The position numbers and the translations under genes are program-made. From Wolbachia endosymbiont (group B) of Gerris lacustris (GTDB lineage Bacteria; Pseudomonadota; Alphaproteobacteria; Rickettsiales; Anaplasmataceae): a stretch of 64,000 nt of DNA. The notes beneath the pieces were generated by a model. That model saw nothing but the letters and a program-made list of their open reading frames with translations, was not told the DNA's origin and did not search any database. The stretch is from NCBI RefSeq assembly GCF_964028355.1, contig NZ_OZ034761.1:1240001-1304000 (forward strand). Direction: 5' to 3'. Positions 39,362 through 49,695 of the stretch are shown one piece after another (the first letter of the stretch is position 1; each line of letters starts with the position of its first letter).

Positions 39362-39468
39362 AGATATTAGTTCTAGGCTTGTTTTTTATCTTCCACGGAC
39401 CTTTTCATTTAGGTGCTTGTGATTAGCAACCATTCAGTTTACACTGTACCTAAGTATAGTTTAAATTT

Positions 39469-40974
39469 ATGCTAAACAAGCTCACAGTTAAATCTCTTTC
39501 AGTATTGCTAATTTTTTTGCTATCTTTATATATCATATTGCCAAACTTTTTTGATAATAAGTTTTTCACCTCAAAAAAGAGGATAAATCTAGGGCTTGAC
39601 CTGAAAGGTGGATCGTCTCTACTTCTGAATGTAGACTTAGATTTTTACTTCAAAGAGAAATTGAGCATGCTAGCCGATGAAGTAAAAGAAAGTCTGTTAA
39701 CACAAAATAGCATAAAAAACGATAAACAAGTAGTTGTAACTTTAAGTAATATGGATGATTACAAAAAAGTTTCGATGTTAATTCATAAAATAAACCCAAA
39801 CTTAGAGCTGAATAGAAAAGATACTTCAATTTTTATTTCATATAAACCGCATTATAAGAACTCATTAATCAATGAAGTAGTTTCAGAGTCAATAATTAAT
39901 GTCCAAAGGCGCTTAGATAAGCTTGGTACAAAGGAAGTAAGTGTACAAAAACAAGGGCAAAATAAGATATTAGTTCAAGTTCCTGGAGTAGAAGACACTC
40001 AGCAGATAAAATCTCTGCTTGGCAAAACAGCTAAGCTAGCTTTTCATTTGGCAAATACTAACATAGAAAAGTTGCAAGATATAGACCATGAAACTACTGT
40101 AATGCTCAAAGATTCTTTGGGTAATTCCTACCCGATATTCCGCAAAACTGAAATAGGCGGTGATTCATTAGTTAACGCATCAGTTAGATTTGGCAATTTA
40201 GGTAAACCAACAGTACATTTCAAATTTGACAGCATAGCAAGCAAAAGATTTGCAAAAATTACTAAAGAAAATGTAGGAAAGCCTTTTGCAATTGTTTTAG
40301 ATAATACAGTTTTAACTGTACCAACAATACGTGAACCAATCCTAAATGGAGAAGGAGAGATTAGCGGTAATTTCACTGAAAAGCAAGCGAGTGAACTTGC
40401 AATACTTTTAAAATCCGGTGCGCTACCTGCGCCACTTAAAATAATTGAAGAAAAAAACGTTGGCCCAAGCCTTGGAGAAGAGTCAATAAAAGCAGGAGAA
40501 ATAGCAGCAATAATTTCAATTATTGCTGTTGCTTTACTTATAATGATAATTTATGGTAAATTAGGCCTATTGGCCTCTATTGCATTGTTTTTTAATGTAG
40601 TTTCTATACTACTCATTCTCACTCTACTTGAAGCAACTCTTACTCTACCTGGAATTGCTGGAATTGCACTAACTGTTGGCATGTCGGTGGATGCAAATGT
40701 TTTAATATTTGAACGCATCCGCGAAGAAATAAGAGCAGGAAAAAGAACAGCTCGTGCCATTGAAGAAGGATTTAAAAATGCAATAAAAACAATTCTTGAT
40801 TCAAACCTCACTACACTCATTGCTGCAGGAATAATGTTTACTATTGGTAGCGGAGCAATTAGAGGATTTTCTATTACTTTATCGATAGGAGTCTTATGCT
40901 CGATGTTTTCTGCAATCACAGTCACAAAACTTCTGATAGAGTTGTGTGTGAATCCAAAAAAGCTAGTACTTTAG
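39469..40974 (+). CDS. secD: Protein translocase subunit SecD
   Basis: SecD with SecF uses proton force to help Sec-dependent export. The 501 aa protein has the usual N-terminal span, the P1 region with GLDLKGGSSLLLNVD, and the C-terminal five-span RND-type block (NVGPSLGEESIKAGE, ALTVGMSVDANVLIFERIREE, FSITLSIGVLCSMFSAITVTKLL). The conserved Asp of VDANVLIFERI is present. SecF is not adjacent here. Confidence 0.96.
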   Translation: MLNKLTVKSLSVLLIFLLSLYIILPNFFDNKFFTSKKRINLGLDLKGGSSLLLNVDLDFYFKEKLSMLADEVKESLLTQNSIKNDKQVVVTLSNMDDYKKVSMLIHKINPNLELNRKDTSIFISYKPHYKNSLINEVVSESIINVQRRLDKLGTKEVSVQKQGQNKILVQVPGVEDTQQIKSLLGKTAKLAFHLANTNIEKLQDIDHETTVMLKDSLGNSYPIFRKTEIGGDSLVNASVRFGNLGKPTVHFKFDSIASKRFAKITKENVGKPFAIVLDNTVLTVPTIREPILNGEGEISGNFTEKQASELAILLKSGALPAPLKIIEEKNVGPSLGEESIKAGEIAAIISIIAVALLIMIIYGKLGLLASIALFFNVVSILLILTLLEATLTLPGIAGIALTVGMSVDANVLIFERIREEIRAGKRTARAIEEGFKNAIKTILDSNLTTLIAAGIMFTIGSGAIRGFSITLSIGVLCSMFSAITVTKLLIELCVNPKKLVL

Positions 40975-41719
40975 TATCTGTTTAGCAGAGTGACAAAACA
41001 AGATAGACGAGAAAAGACAACTAAATGGTTGTCATGAAAGTAGCTATCCTGTCTTTTCGTCGTCAAAAACGTTGTAAAGTGTTTACCAACTTAGTTGGAT
41101 CCCAGCTGGAATGACACTTGGTTATGCAAGAAATCTATTGTCAAAAAAATTACTTCCGCATATTTTGAATCTGATTATAATGACAATTAGAGATATTTTA
41201 AGAGCTCAAAATCTATCTTTGTCTGCAGACTTTCAGTTAACTTTTCAATAAAAAACGTAGCGTATCTTTTTCAGCGTATACACACGTCTTTCATATGTGC
41301 GCTGCATTTTTTTCTAATCTTTTTATACAGGAGGATTTTATGTCCAGAATTCCAGATACTTGACCTTTACTTTAGCTAATAACAGGCGCCTGTGATTTTT
41401 ATAAAGAAAGTGTAGGAAATAACCAAAAACTGTTTCCAGGCATAAATTTGCCATTTATACCTAAAAAGTAATTATATTAGCATAATATTCATACTTATAT
41501 GCCAATATTAATATTCTTTGAATGGAATACGAAATTAATGTTGAAAAAATATGTACCAAAAAATTTATGGGGGATCTATGCCGAAGCTCAAATTGCATGA
41601 CACCATTTATTTTTATGGTTTTGTCTATTTTATTTTGCCACTCTGCTAAACGGATACATTTAATTCCATTTTTATCGAGCAGATAATTGTCATATATTAG
41701 CTTAGTTCTCCTGTTATAC
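40975..41719. repeat. Gap rich in dispersed repeats
   Basis: No gene is seen. Successive repeat fragments occupy this 745-bp gap: the reverse copy of the 5408-5571 repeat (40969-41116), a solo atgcaagaaatct end (41125), the reverse copy of the 2690-2850 repeat (about 41190-41340), and a tgtctattttattttgccac unit (41622-41660). Two fragments (41341-41600) are unassigned. Confidence 0.65.
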
Positions 41720-43060
41720 TTAAATATAAATCAGCATAGCCCTAATTTTTTTATATATTTTACTTCTTTCTCTATATTTAATAATAGGCTTGAAAATAAA
41801 TGGTAAACCTATAATTGTTAAGCTTAGAGCTAGGATTGAAAGTACACACAAGGCTTTGTGTTTACTATGTAGCTCTTTCAAGTAAAGCATCAAAAACCTA
41901 AAAAATTTTTTGTAATTTTCTTCAATATTTTTTTTGCTATGAGCCTTGTCAATAAATAATCCTATTATAGTATAATCTTTACTACACTTAATTGCTCCTT
42001 TTTCTATTAACAGCTGAGCTATATCAAAATAATCCTTTTGAATAGTAAGATGCAGAGGTGTAAAACCTTGTTGATCACAAATATTCATATTGGCTTTTAC
42101 TGCTAACAACATTCTTACAATTTCTACATGGCCTTTTTTAGCTGCAAGTAGCAGAGGAGTTCTGTTGCATCTAGTGACGGCATTAACGTTTACCTTAAGC
42201 TCCAATAATAACTTAACTGCTTTAGTATCACCATTATAGCTAGCTTTATGTAACCTGGTGTTACCGCTACAATCTTGGTCATCTGCTTCTATTCCCTTTG
42301 AAACAAGAAATGTTACCATTTGCCTATTATTATGCTTAATAGCGCAATCCAGTGCATCAAAGCCATGTTTGTTTTTTGTACAAATAAACTCTTTTAACGT
42401 AGCTTTTGCTTGCTTTACAATAAGCTTTACCAGTTGCATTTTGTTGTTATATGCTGCTAGAAAAAGCGTAGTATTATTTTCTGCATCTTTTGCTTCTATG
42501 TTTGCACCTTTCTTTATCAGATATTCTATAATCTCTGCTCTACTTTCATAATGTGTAGTACATTGATAAATGGTCAAAAATAAAGGAGTACGAAAGTTGT
42601 TATCTTCACATTCAAGATTTGCTCCGCTATCAATTAAAATCTGGACGCTCTTTTTAGAACCGTATAATGAAGCTATGTGAAGAGGAGTATAGCCTTCCTC
42701 AACATCTTTTTCATTAATTTTTGCGCCTTTTGTTATTAAAAAATCCATTAATTCTGTGTCATCTTGTAGTGTAGCAAGGTGAAGTGGAGTAAATCCATTT
42801 TTATCTCTAGAATTAATTGTCAGTTGATTAACAAGAAGTTTAGCAATTTTTTTGTGTCCATGCATAATAGCATAATGAAGTGGATTTCTATTTTCATTGT
42901 CCACAACATTAAAGTCAGCTTCGTGCTCTAATAATGATTTTACTCCAACTAAATCGCCTTTTTTTGTGAGCTTATGCAAAAGGGTGATTCCGCTTGCATC
43001 TTTTGAGTTAATATCAAATCCACTTTCTACTAATTGATGTATGTCTTCCTCACATTCCAT
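41720..43060 (-). CDS. Ankyrin-repeat protein with C-terminal membrane segment
   Basis: This 446 aa protein has about ten consecutive ankyrin repeats from residue 14 to about 350 (for example NGFTPLHLATLQDDTELMDF, EGYTPLHIASLYGSKKSVQI, RTPLLLAAKKGHVEIVRMLL), followed by a hydrophobic segment near residues 403-425 (CVLSILALSLTIIGLPFIF) and a basic tail. It is therefore probably membrane bound through the C-terminus. No export signal is seen. Ankyrin proteins of this type are common candidate type IV effectors in Wolbachia, but no evidence for secretion is in the sequence. Confidence 0.85.
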   Translation of the reverse strand: MECEEDIHQLVESGFDINSKDASGITLLHKLTKKGDLVGVKSLLEHEADFNVVDNENRNPLHYAIMHGHKKIAKLLVNQLTINSRDKNGFTPLHLATLQDDTELMDFLITKGAKINEKDVEEGYTPLHIASLYGSKKSVQILIDSGANLECEDNNFRTPLFLTIYQCTTHYESRAEIIEYLIKKGANIEAKDAENNTTLFLAAYNNKMQLVKLIVKQAKATLKEFICTKNKHGFDALDCAIKHNNRQMVTFLVSKGIEADDQDCSGNTRLHKASYNGDTKAVKLLLELKVNVNAVTRCNRTPLLLAAKKGHVEIVRMLLAVKANMNICDQQGFTPLHLTIQKDYFDIAQLLIEKGAIKCSKDYTIIGLFIDKAHSKKNIEENYKKFFRFLMLYLKELHSKHKALCVLSILALSLTIIGLPFIFKPIIKYRERSKIYKKIRAMLIYI

Positions 43061-43274
43061 GCCATTTTAATTAAACCCCTTTCACATGAACAATACTCCC
43101 ACTTAATTAAGTTTAAATGAATCTATAAGAGATATATCACAATTTATTGAAGTTACTAAATTCCGATATATTAAGTGTAATAGTTTAGACTTAATCTGAC
43201 AGGCATGAATTATCTGACAGATTAAGTCTTATCTTTTACAACTGTGGGGGTATAATTTTGATGGGACACAAAGC
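43061..43274. repeat. IS481-type end scrap
   Basis: The stretch 43168-43217 (gtgtaatagtttagacttaa, then tgacaggcatgaattatctg) is the reverse of sequence at about 53806-53850. It represents an end of the IS whose integrase fragment remains at 53514. Nothing else is seen. Confidence 0.5.
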
Positions 43275-44783
43275 TTAATGGAGAAAATTACGAACACCAG
43301 TGAAAAACATGGCAATTTTATTCTCATTTGCAGCTGCTATCACGTCTTGATCTTTTAGCGAACCGCCAGGCTGAATTATAGCTGTGATTCCATATTTTGC
43401 ACTTTCTACTATGCTATCTGGAAATGGAAAAAATGCATCTGAAGCAAGTACCGCACCTTTACATTTTTCACCTGCTTTTTTTACTGCAATATTTACACTA
43501 TCTATTCTGCTTGTTTGCCCTGCACCAATACCGATAGCACAACCGCCTTTTGCTATAACTATTGCATTGGATTTTACATGTTTACATATTTTCCAAGCAA
43601 AAATAAGGTCCTCTTTCTCTTTTGTAGTGCATTCTGTTACTTGACTAATTTCTCCCATTGCGTGGTTATTATTTTCCTGTACTAAGAACCCTCCAACAAC
43701 ATTTTTAACTTGGTACTTCTCATTTTGTCGAAAAGACTTATTAATAATCACTCTCATATTTTTCTTTTTTTGCAAAACTTTGAGTGCTTCGCTATTCACT
43801 GACGGCGCTATCACTACCTCTAAAAATATCTCGTTTAGCTTTTCTGCTAGCTTTAAATCTATTTCCCGATTGAAAGCGACTATTCCACCAAAACTGCTTA
43901 TTTCATCACATGATAGAGCTTTTTCATATGCTTTTAAAGCACTATCACTAACAGCAGCGCCACATGGATTATTGTGCTTTATTATCACTGCTGCAGGTTC
44001 TTGAAGCTCAGAAATTATGTTAAGTGCAGATTCTATATCTACTATATTATTATAACTTAGTTCTTTTCCATGTATTTTTTCCAGCGGATATTTGGTAAAT
44101 TGATTACTATAAAATGCAGCTTTTTGATGGGGATTTTCACCATATCTGAGTTCTTGTGCTTTAGATCCATATAAGGCAAAAATTTCTGGTAACTCATTAT
44201 CCTTATCCTGGGATAAAAACCAGCTATAAATATTAGAATCATACTGTGCAGTCAGAGCAAATGCTTTAGTTGCTAAATATTTTCTGTATTCCAATGTTGT
44301 TTCATTGTTATTTTTTATCATCTCAGCTTTTAGTGCTTCGTAGTCTTGAATGCTAGAAATAACTGAAGTAAAACGAAAGTTTTTTGCTGCAGCTCTAATT
44401 AACGCCACTCCGCCGATATCAATTTGTTCTATAATTTGCTCTTCATTTGAGCCGCTATTTACTGTCTCCCAAAATGGGTATAGGTTAGTTATAAGCAGGT
44501 CTATTGGCTCAATACCTAGATTTTGTATTTCCGTTTTGTGCTTTTCTCTATTGCAAAGTATTCCTCCATGAATTTTAGGGTGTAAAGTTTTTACTCTACC
44601 ACCCAGTATCTCTGGAAATTGTGTGTAATCTGAGACCTCTTGTGTTTTTATTCCGGCATCAGATAGTGCTTTATAAGTATTTCCCGTTGAAAGAATTTCT
44701 ATTTGTTGCTGCATTAAAAACGATGCAAGATCAATTATATTCGTTTTATCGTATACTGATATTAAAGCTCTTTTTATTTTCAT
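43275..44783 (-). CDS. purH: Bifunctional AICAR transformylase/IMP cyclohydrolase
   Basis: PurH catalyses the last two steps of IMP synthesis. The 502 aa protein starts MKIKRALISVYDKTNIIDLA. The cyclohydrolase domain has GGRVKTLHPKIHGGILCNR; the transformylase domain has the motif HGKELSYNNIVDIESALN, then KHNNPCGAAV and the end segment SDAFFPFPDSIVESAKYGITAIIQPGGS. The length is slightly short but all regions are present. It stands alone, with repeats on both sides. Confidence 0.97.
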   Translation of the reverse strand: MKIKRALISVYDKTNIIDLASFLMQQQIEILSTGNTYKALSDAGIKTQEVSDYTQFPEILGGRVKTLHPKIHGGILCNREKHKTEIQNLGIEPIDLLITNLYPFWETVNSGSNEEQIIEQIDIGGVALIRAAAKNFRFTSVISSIQDYEALKAEMIKNNNETTLEYRKYLATKAFALTAQYDSNIYSWFLSQDKDNELPEIFALYGSKAQELRYGENPHQKAAFYSNQFTKYPLEKIHGKELSYNNIVDIESALNIISELQEPAAVIIKHNNPCGAAVSDSALKAYEKALSCDEISSFGGIVAFNREIDLKLAEKLNEIFLEVVIAPSVNSEALKVLQKKKNMRVIINKSFRQNEKYQVKNVVGGFLVQENNNHAMGEISQVTECTTKEKEDLIFAWKICKHVKSNAIVIAKGGCAIGIGAGQTSRIDSVNIAVKKAGEKCKGAVLASDAFFPFPDSIVESAKYGITAIIQPGGSLKDQDVIAAANENKIAMFFTGVRNFLH

Positions 44784-44910
44784 TTTTATATGGAAAGTTT
44801 TTTAAGGTTATATCTAAGAAAAAGGAATTTGTCTATATATAGCTACTACGTCATACCGCCGCAGTATCCACAACTGTAAAAACATTGTGATACAAGAGAC
44901 CAAGAAAGAT

Positions 44911-45020
44911 GTCATCCCAGTGCCCAGACACTGGGATCCAGAAAACTTCACTTTAAATGAGCACACCAGGTGGCTGTACAATAGAAACTGGATTCCGGTG
45001 TCAAGCACTGGAATGACACC
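44911..45020. repeat. Palindromic repeat pair in purH-fmt gap
   Basis: gtcatcccagtgcccagaca ctgggatcca (44911-44940) and gattccggtgtcaagcactg gaatgacacc (44991-45020) are two palindromic units with a spacer of about 50 bp. They match units at 5408 and 33201. The rest of the 44784-45164 gap shows no gene. Confidence 0.65.
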
Positions 45021-45164
45021 ATCTACTACTCAAATTACCTGCAAATTGCAATGTTCGTACACCAAAACGCGGTATCTTGTTGTAGATTCCGCTAACAAGC
45101 AGCGGAATACCAAATTGTAGAAGTTGCTTTAGCCCTCCTAACCTTCCCTTCAAAGCAGTCTATT

Positions 45165-46058
45165 CTATAAATTTTTTACCATGCTTGATTTCAAACCACG
45201 AATAAAATCTTCAATACTACAAGGATTTCTCCCTTCCATTTGTACAACTTTAGGAATTAAAGTGCCACCTTTTAAACTTATGTGCATATTATCGTTAACA
45301 ATCTCACCTTGTTCTGAAGCGAAAGCTTCAAAGTCAGCATCAAGTATCCTGATACGCTTATTCTCTATCTTAATGAATGCTTTTGGGTAAAAAGCTTTAA
45401 CTTTTCTATAAGCAACTTCACAGGTATCACTTGCATAAATTTTATAATCTTCCACTTTGTCAGCGTAACACGCGTCACTATCATTCTGTTTTAAGGGAAC
45501 TTGCTTTTTAATTTCGTTTAGCACTTCCAACAGTAAATCACTGCCTAGCTTAGACAATTTATCATGCAACGTTTTATAATTATCGCTTTTTTCAACAAGA
45601 AGTTTTCTCTGTTTTAAAATAGGGCCGGAATCTAATCCCTCATCCAATTGCATAATGCTAACCCCAGTTTCTTGATCTCCTGCTAAAATTGTGTGCTGTA
45701 TCGGAGCTGCACCACGCCACCTTGGTAGTAATGAAGGGTGAATATTAATACAACCATATTTGGGAATATTCAAAATTTCTCTTGGAAGTATCAATCCATA
45801 CGCAGCAACAACTGCAACGTCTGGTTTGAAATTTCTAAATTTTTCTTGCTCTGCCGAAGACTTTAGAGAGATAGGAGTACATACCTCTATGTTACTTTCT
45901 TCAGCAACGATGTGTACTGGAGATTTTGTTAACCTCTGCCCACGCCCTGAAGGTTTTGGAGCCTTGGTATATACTGTTACTGTTTCGTTATGTGACTTCA
46001 ATAGTAAGCTTAACGTACTAACCGCAAACTCTGGTGACCCCATGAAAATCACTCTCAT
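45165..46058 (-). CDS. fmt: Methionyl-tRNA formyltransferase
   Basis: Fmt formylates initiator Met-tRNA. The 297 aa protein has [19 protein letters not shown] at the start, the folate-binding and catalytic segment [17 protein letters not shown] (with the conserved Asn and His) and [14 protein letters not shown]. It lies in the same orientation as rplT and rpmI, 19 bp after rplT, so a single transcript rpmI-rplT-fmt is likely. Confidence 0.96.
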   Translation of the reverse strand: MRVIFMGSPEFAVSTLSLLLKSHNETVTVYTKAPKPSGRGQRLTKSPVHIVAEESNIEVCTPISLKSSAEQEKFRNFKPDVAVVAAYGLILPREILNIPKYGCINIHPSLLPRWRGAAPIQHTILAGDQETGVSIMQLDEGLDSGPILKQRKLLVEKSDNYKTLHDKLSKLGSDLLLEVLNEIKKQVPLKQNDSDACYADKVEDYKIYASDTCEVAYRKVKAFYPKAFIKIENKRIRILDADFEAFASEQGEIVNDNMHISLKGGTLIPKVVQMEGRNPCSIEDFIRGLKSSMVKNL

Positions 46059-46077
46059 GTTTTTAGGTGTTTTTGCT

Positions 46078-46443
46078 TTAGGAATTTTCTGCTAACTTAC
46101 TACTTACAGTTTCTATTAATTTAGCAAAATCATCCTTATAATTAACAGCCATCTCAGCAAGAATTTTTCTATTTAAATCAATGCCGGCAAGTGTAAGACC
46201 ATGCATAAACCTACCATAAGTAAGCCCATGCTCTCTTGCTGCTGCATTAATACGTATTATCCATAAGCTACGGAAATCACGTTTACAGGTTCTTCTGTCT
46301 CTGTAAGCATATTGCAGTGCTTTTTCAACTCTTTGTAATGCAATTCTATAACAATTTTTTGCCCGTCCTCTATAACCCTTTGCTAGTTTCAATATTTTTT
46401 TATGACGAGCATGAGTAGTGACTCCACGTTTTACTCGAGCCAT
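46078..46443 (-). CDS. rplT: 50S ribosomal protein L20
   Basis: This 121 aa basic protein has the L20 core [27 protein letters not shown] (start of this stretch only is quoted in short: [30 protein letters not shown]). It follows rpmI by 21 bp, the conserved order. L20 nucleates 23S rRNA folding. Standard infC is absent upstream of rpmI here. Confidence 0.98.
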   Translation of the reverse strand: MARVKRGVTTHARHKKILKLAKGYRGRAKNCYRIALQRVEKALQYAYRDRRTCKRDFRSLWIIRINAAAREHGLTYGRFMHGLTLAGIDLNRKILAEMAVNYKDDFAKLIETVSSKLAENS

Positions 46444-46464
46444 TTTTATTTTACCTCCATTTTG

Positions 46465-46671
46465 TTAAATACCATAAGGCATATAAAGCTTAACTATACG
46501 CGAGTCAGATTTACTAAGAATCGTTGTACCACGCTGATTACGAATATTAGATTTACTTCTCTTTATCATACCATGTCTTTTACCTGACTGAGTAGAGATG
46601 ACTTTACCCTTAGCTGTAAGATGAAAGCGCTTTTTGACAGAAGATTTGGTTTTTAATTTTATTTTCGCCAT
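46465..46671 (-). CDS. rpmI: 50S ribosomal protein L35
   Basis: A 68 aa basic protein with the L35 motif [19 protein letters not shown] and [11 protein letters not shown]. First gene of the rpmI-rplT-fmt group. The size is normal. Confidence 0.97.
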   Translation of the reverse strand: MAKIKLKTKSSVKKRFHLTAKGKVISTQSGKRHGMIKRSKSNIRNQRGTTILSKSDSRIVKLYMPYGI

Positions 46672-46769
46672 ATTCTAAACAAATTTACAAACACCACTAT
46701 TTAGTTCTTTAGTAGTAATTAAGTATGAGTATAGATAATTTTATTAAAGAATCAAATTAAAATTGTATT

Positions 46770-47225
46770 TTAAAGGAGCTTGAATGTAATCACACCCAGT
46801 ATATGTGTTATACCTTCTTTATCTCCAAGTGGCAACAATACTTGCCTCATTTTAACACTTTCGCTTTCTTCCTCTTCATTGATTGGACATTTACTTTCTA
46901 TTACAGTTTCTAGTTTATCAATCACTGCATCTATTTTATATAATCGTAAAAATGGTGCATCAATTGCATACTTGTTATCAATGTACATCTTTTTATTAAA
47001 CCCATAGAATTCAATAGCTTTTTCTCCTGCACTTTCACAAACATAACCTTGATCTTTCACTTCAATTATAAAACAATATTGCCATGACTCCATTATTTCT
47101 GCAGTGTCTATTTCATGTCTTTCTGGCCATTCTCTATCTGATCCTTTTATATCACCCCAATGTTGAGTAACTACATTCACTATTCTTCTTTCTTTGCCTG
47201 CATAATTTTTCATTCGAAGTTCCAC
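46770..47225 (-). CDS. PAS-like domain protein
   Basis: This 151 aa soluble protein resembles the alphaproteobacterial PAS_5 type sensor domain: NVVTQHWGDIKGSDREWP, then ERHEIDTAEI and a strand rich WQYCFIIEVKDQGYVCES, GEKAIEFYGF. The C-terminus MRQVLLPLGDKEGITHILGV fits the PAS closing strands. No output domain is present. A ligand or light role cannot be stated. It lies alone between rpmI and the membrane paralogs. Confidence 0.55.
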   Translation of the reverse strand: MELRMKNYAGKERRIVNVVTQHWGDIKGSDREWPERHEIDTAEIMESWQYCFIIEVKDQGYVCESAGEKAIEFYGFNKKMYIDNKYAIDAPFLRLYKIDAVIDKLETVIESKCPINEEEESESVKMRQVLLPLGDKEGITHILGVITFKLL

Positions 47226-47417
47226 ATATAAAACACAGATATGAGGTGAATTTATCGTGAATGTATTGATTTTTTCTTACTAAAGGATGTAGATTATTGA
47301 AAACTCTCATCCTGTTTACACAACAGGTAATGATAAATTAAGTATAATAATTAGAGCATAAAAATTATTAAATGAGGAAACTGTAAAAAAATAATAAAAA
47401 GTTTTGCAATATTTTAG

Positions 47418-48161
47418 CTAAATAATACTATTACCTCTACTTTCTAAAGTTATTGCACTTAATAAATAACTATATGGAGTTTCTTCCTTAGAACTACTAT
47501 GGCCTTTACTTTTTCTATTACAAAACCGACATTTAAATTTTACAACTGCAGCTGCTGCTACCAAAGGTACTGCTGCTGCTAACATACCTACTGTGAACAC
47601 TATATTATTTTTCTCGTTTGAAGGTGTTTCCAATAATTTAAACCCTCTCAAGTTCGTATCATGAATCATAGGATTACCCAAAATATTCGTCGTATTTTGA
47701 ACATTTCCTATATTTTGAATTGTAATTCCATTACTAGCGTTTGATTTTTTCATTTCTTCCATTACTTGTTTTAAGTTTTGTAGTTCTGTTGTTGTACTTT
47801 CAATATCACCAGCTTCCAGCTTTTGCAAATTCTCATTACTCAAAAACTCTTTGGCATTATATCTTTTATAACTTCGTATTTTTCCACTCTTGAGATCAGA
47901 AACAATATCATCAATCATCACTTTTGGATTTTCTGCATGCACTATTTCTCCTTCAGCAACAAAAATACGATAAGATGTATCGTCAAGCATACATACATAC
48001 TCAAGTTTTAAATCACCTCCTCCCAATAGAAAATATATTGTTCTATTTTGTTCTACATCTTGCAATTCAGATTCAATACTAATCCATCTATTCCTTTTTT
48101 CCTTATTGATTAATCCTTTTTCTCGTACAGTATCTTTAACGTGTAACAATCTTCCTGGCAT
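47418..48161 (-). CDS. Single-span membrane protein, paralog A
   Basis: This 247 aa protein is not recognised. The soluble N-terminal half (MPGRLLHVKDTVREKGLINK) is followed by a segment shared with the neighbour at 48452: a TTELQNL helix, the (N/S)SNGIT or SSYGIT motif, an (M/I)xxTxLRGxKLxE-like segment, then one hydrophobic span at about 185-209 (IVFTVGMLAAAVPLVAAAAVV) and a CRFCNRK tail. The same order in both proteins shows they arose by duplication with replaced N-terminal domains. A candidate surface or secreted factor. Confidence 0.65.
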   Translation of the reverse strand: MPGRLLHVKDTVREKGLINKEKRNRWISIESELQDVEQNRTIYFLLGGGDLKLEYVCMLDDTSYRIFVAEGEIVHAENPKVMIDDIVSDLKSGKIRSYKRYNAKEFLSNENLQKLEAGDIESTTTELQNLKQVMEEMKKSNASNGITIQNIGNVQNTTNILGNPMIHDTNLRGFKLLETPSNEKNNIVFTVGMLAAAVPLVAAAAVVKFKCRFCNRKSKGHSSSKEETPYSYLLSAITLESRGNSII

Positions 48162-48451
48162 ATATGACCTCCAAATTGATCAATATTTCCTTGTGTATAA
48201 AAGATAAATTATTTAAGTCCACATTTTTTTTACTAAGATTTCTATATTTTTATTATACTAAATAATACATATATTAATATCTGAATTTCTCATTGCAACT
48301 TATTATACCTTAGTAAAAATGATATAAAATTAGAGAAAGAGTTATAAAAATTTTTGTAAGACAGGAAAATTTCTTCTCCTTTGGTTCCAGAGCATATAAG
48401 TGCTGTAAGAGCTAAGTTGATGGCACTGTTGTGCCATCAAACTCTGGAATT
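48162..48451. repeat. Duplicated alaS 5' end between paralogs
   Basis: 48314-48395 resembles the start of alaS (49690-49793), with short deletions: shared words include attagagaaagagttataaa, ttcttctcctttg and gattccagagcat. The region upstream (48232-48313) also resembles 49560-49690 (ttattatactaaataa, tatattaatat). So a unit containing the paralog's upstream region and the first codons of alaS was duplicated. A hairpin at 48417-48440 follows. Confidence 0.75.
48417..48440 (-). terminator. Hairpin after paralog B
   Basis: TTGATGGCAC and GTGCCATCAA form a perfect 10-bp stem with a 4-base loop, 12 bases past the stop codon of the gene at 48452 on the minus strand. No T-tract, so termination is uncertain. 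Confidence 0.55.
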
Positions 48452-49477
48452 CTACTTGATGCTAATTTGAGAAGATAGATGTTCTGCTGATGTAGCATTG
48501 CTGAGCAAAGATTCTATTTCTGATGTAGATCCGGAATGCTCAAGTTGAGCTTGTTCAGGAAGGTTTTTCATTGCTTTTTCAACATCGTAGCTACCTTCCC
48601 TATTTTTTCTATGCCATACAAAGTATCCTAATCCTGCAAAAGCTACTGCTAGCACTCCACCCAATATACCACCAGCAATCCCTGCTATTCCTATATACTG
48701 TCCTCCATTTCTTTCGGGTAATTTAGGCCCTTCCACATCTGTGCTATTGAATATAGGATGTTCTAATACTTCCTTTGAGTTGTAATCAAAACGAGAAACA
48801 CTCCTTATATCTTCAGATGTAATTCCATAACTAGAATTCGATTCTTCTATTTCATTTATTAAGTCGTTAATCTCTTTAGTAGTTACTTCGCTTGATGCAA
48901 AATCGAATTCTTGTTTTGTTAAAGAAGCCGATTCGATAGTTACATCTTCCTTCATCTGATAATCAATTTCTTCAGTAGTAGATCCTCTCAATTGGCTAGA
49001 ATTATATAACTCTGTTGTTGTGATATCGATGGTGCTAGTACCTTCAGTGATTTTTTGACTATGAAGTGCTTTGATAAAAGGTGAGAATGTTTCATTACAG
49101 AATTCTTTACCATCATAGTATGTATTGATTTTAAGTTTTTTTATGTTGTCAAATACATTGGTTAATAATTCATAATTTTTAGTTCCTTGTTCAAAGGAAC
49201 ATAAATCTGTACTTTGCTTAGAATAACCATTTTCTTCTCTTACCCAACCGAATGATCCGAGTGTTATAATATCACGATAGCTTTCTATCGGGGAAAGATG
49301 ACCATTACCATCGCTGTGCTTAATAGCAAAGGACTTAACAGCACTATTATAACTTCCTTTAACCTCAAAAGACATGTAATTATTAGATCGAGATATAATT
49401 TTAATTTCTACTCCATTGTTTGTAATTGAATCATAAAACCTTTGAAGCTGATTCATTTGTAATAACTCTCTGGGCAT
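48452..49477 (-). CDS. Single-span membrane protein, paralog B
   Basis: This 341 aa protein is related to paralog A only in its C-terminal half (EINDLINEIEESNSSYGIT, then SKEVLEHPIFNSTDVEGPKLPE). A glycine-rich span lies at about 261-289 (IGIAGIAGGILGGVLAVAFAGL), with a WHRKNREGSYDVEKA juxtamembrane tail and acidic Ser-rich end. The N-terminal 220 residues have no recognised domain and contain two TTEL/TTEE motifs. Its promoter faces that of alaS, 218 bp away. It may be secreted or surface located; this is unsupported. Confidence 0.65.
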   Translation of the reverse strand: MPRELLQMNQLQRFYDSITNNGVEIKIISRSNNYMSFEVKGSYNSAVKSFAIKHSDGNGHLSPIESYRDIITLGSFGWVREENGYSKQSTDLCSFEQGTKNYELLTNVFDNIKKLKINTYYDGKEFCNETFSPFIKALHSQKITEGTSTIDITTTELYNSSQLRGSTTEEIDYQMKEDVTIESASLTKQEFDFASSEVTTKEINDLINEIEESNSSYGITSEDIRSVSRFDYNSKEVLEHPIFNSTDVEGPKLPERNGGQYIGIAGIAGGILGGVLAVAFAGLGYFVWHRKNREGSYDVEKAMKNLPEQAQLEHSGSTSEIESLLSNATSAEHLSSQISIK

Positions 49478-49695
49478 TTCACACTCCTTAAATTAATTAA
49501 CAAAAGTATTATTTGAATTAACAAATACTTCTCTATGTTAGTGGATAAAATATTTAAACCTATATCTTTTTATTAAAATTTTTATGTAAAGATTGCTTTT
49601 ATTATACTAAATAATGTATATATTAATATTTAGATTGATAAATTGATTTTACTTCTGTTACAACTTATTATGCATAGATAACCTCAGTAAAAACG

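Noticed and set aside
43384..44571. Several plus-strand open frames across purH
   Set aside because: Shadow frames of a complete, conserved gene on the other strand; no start signals or family resemblance.
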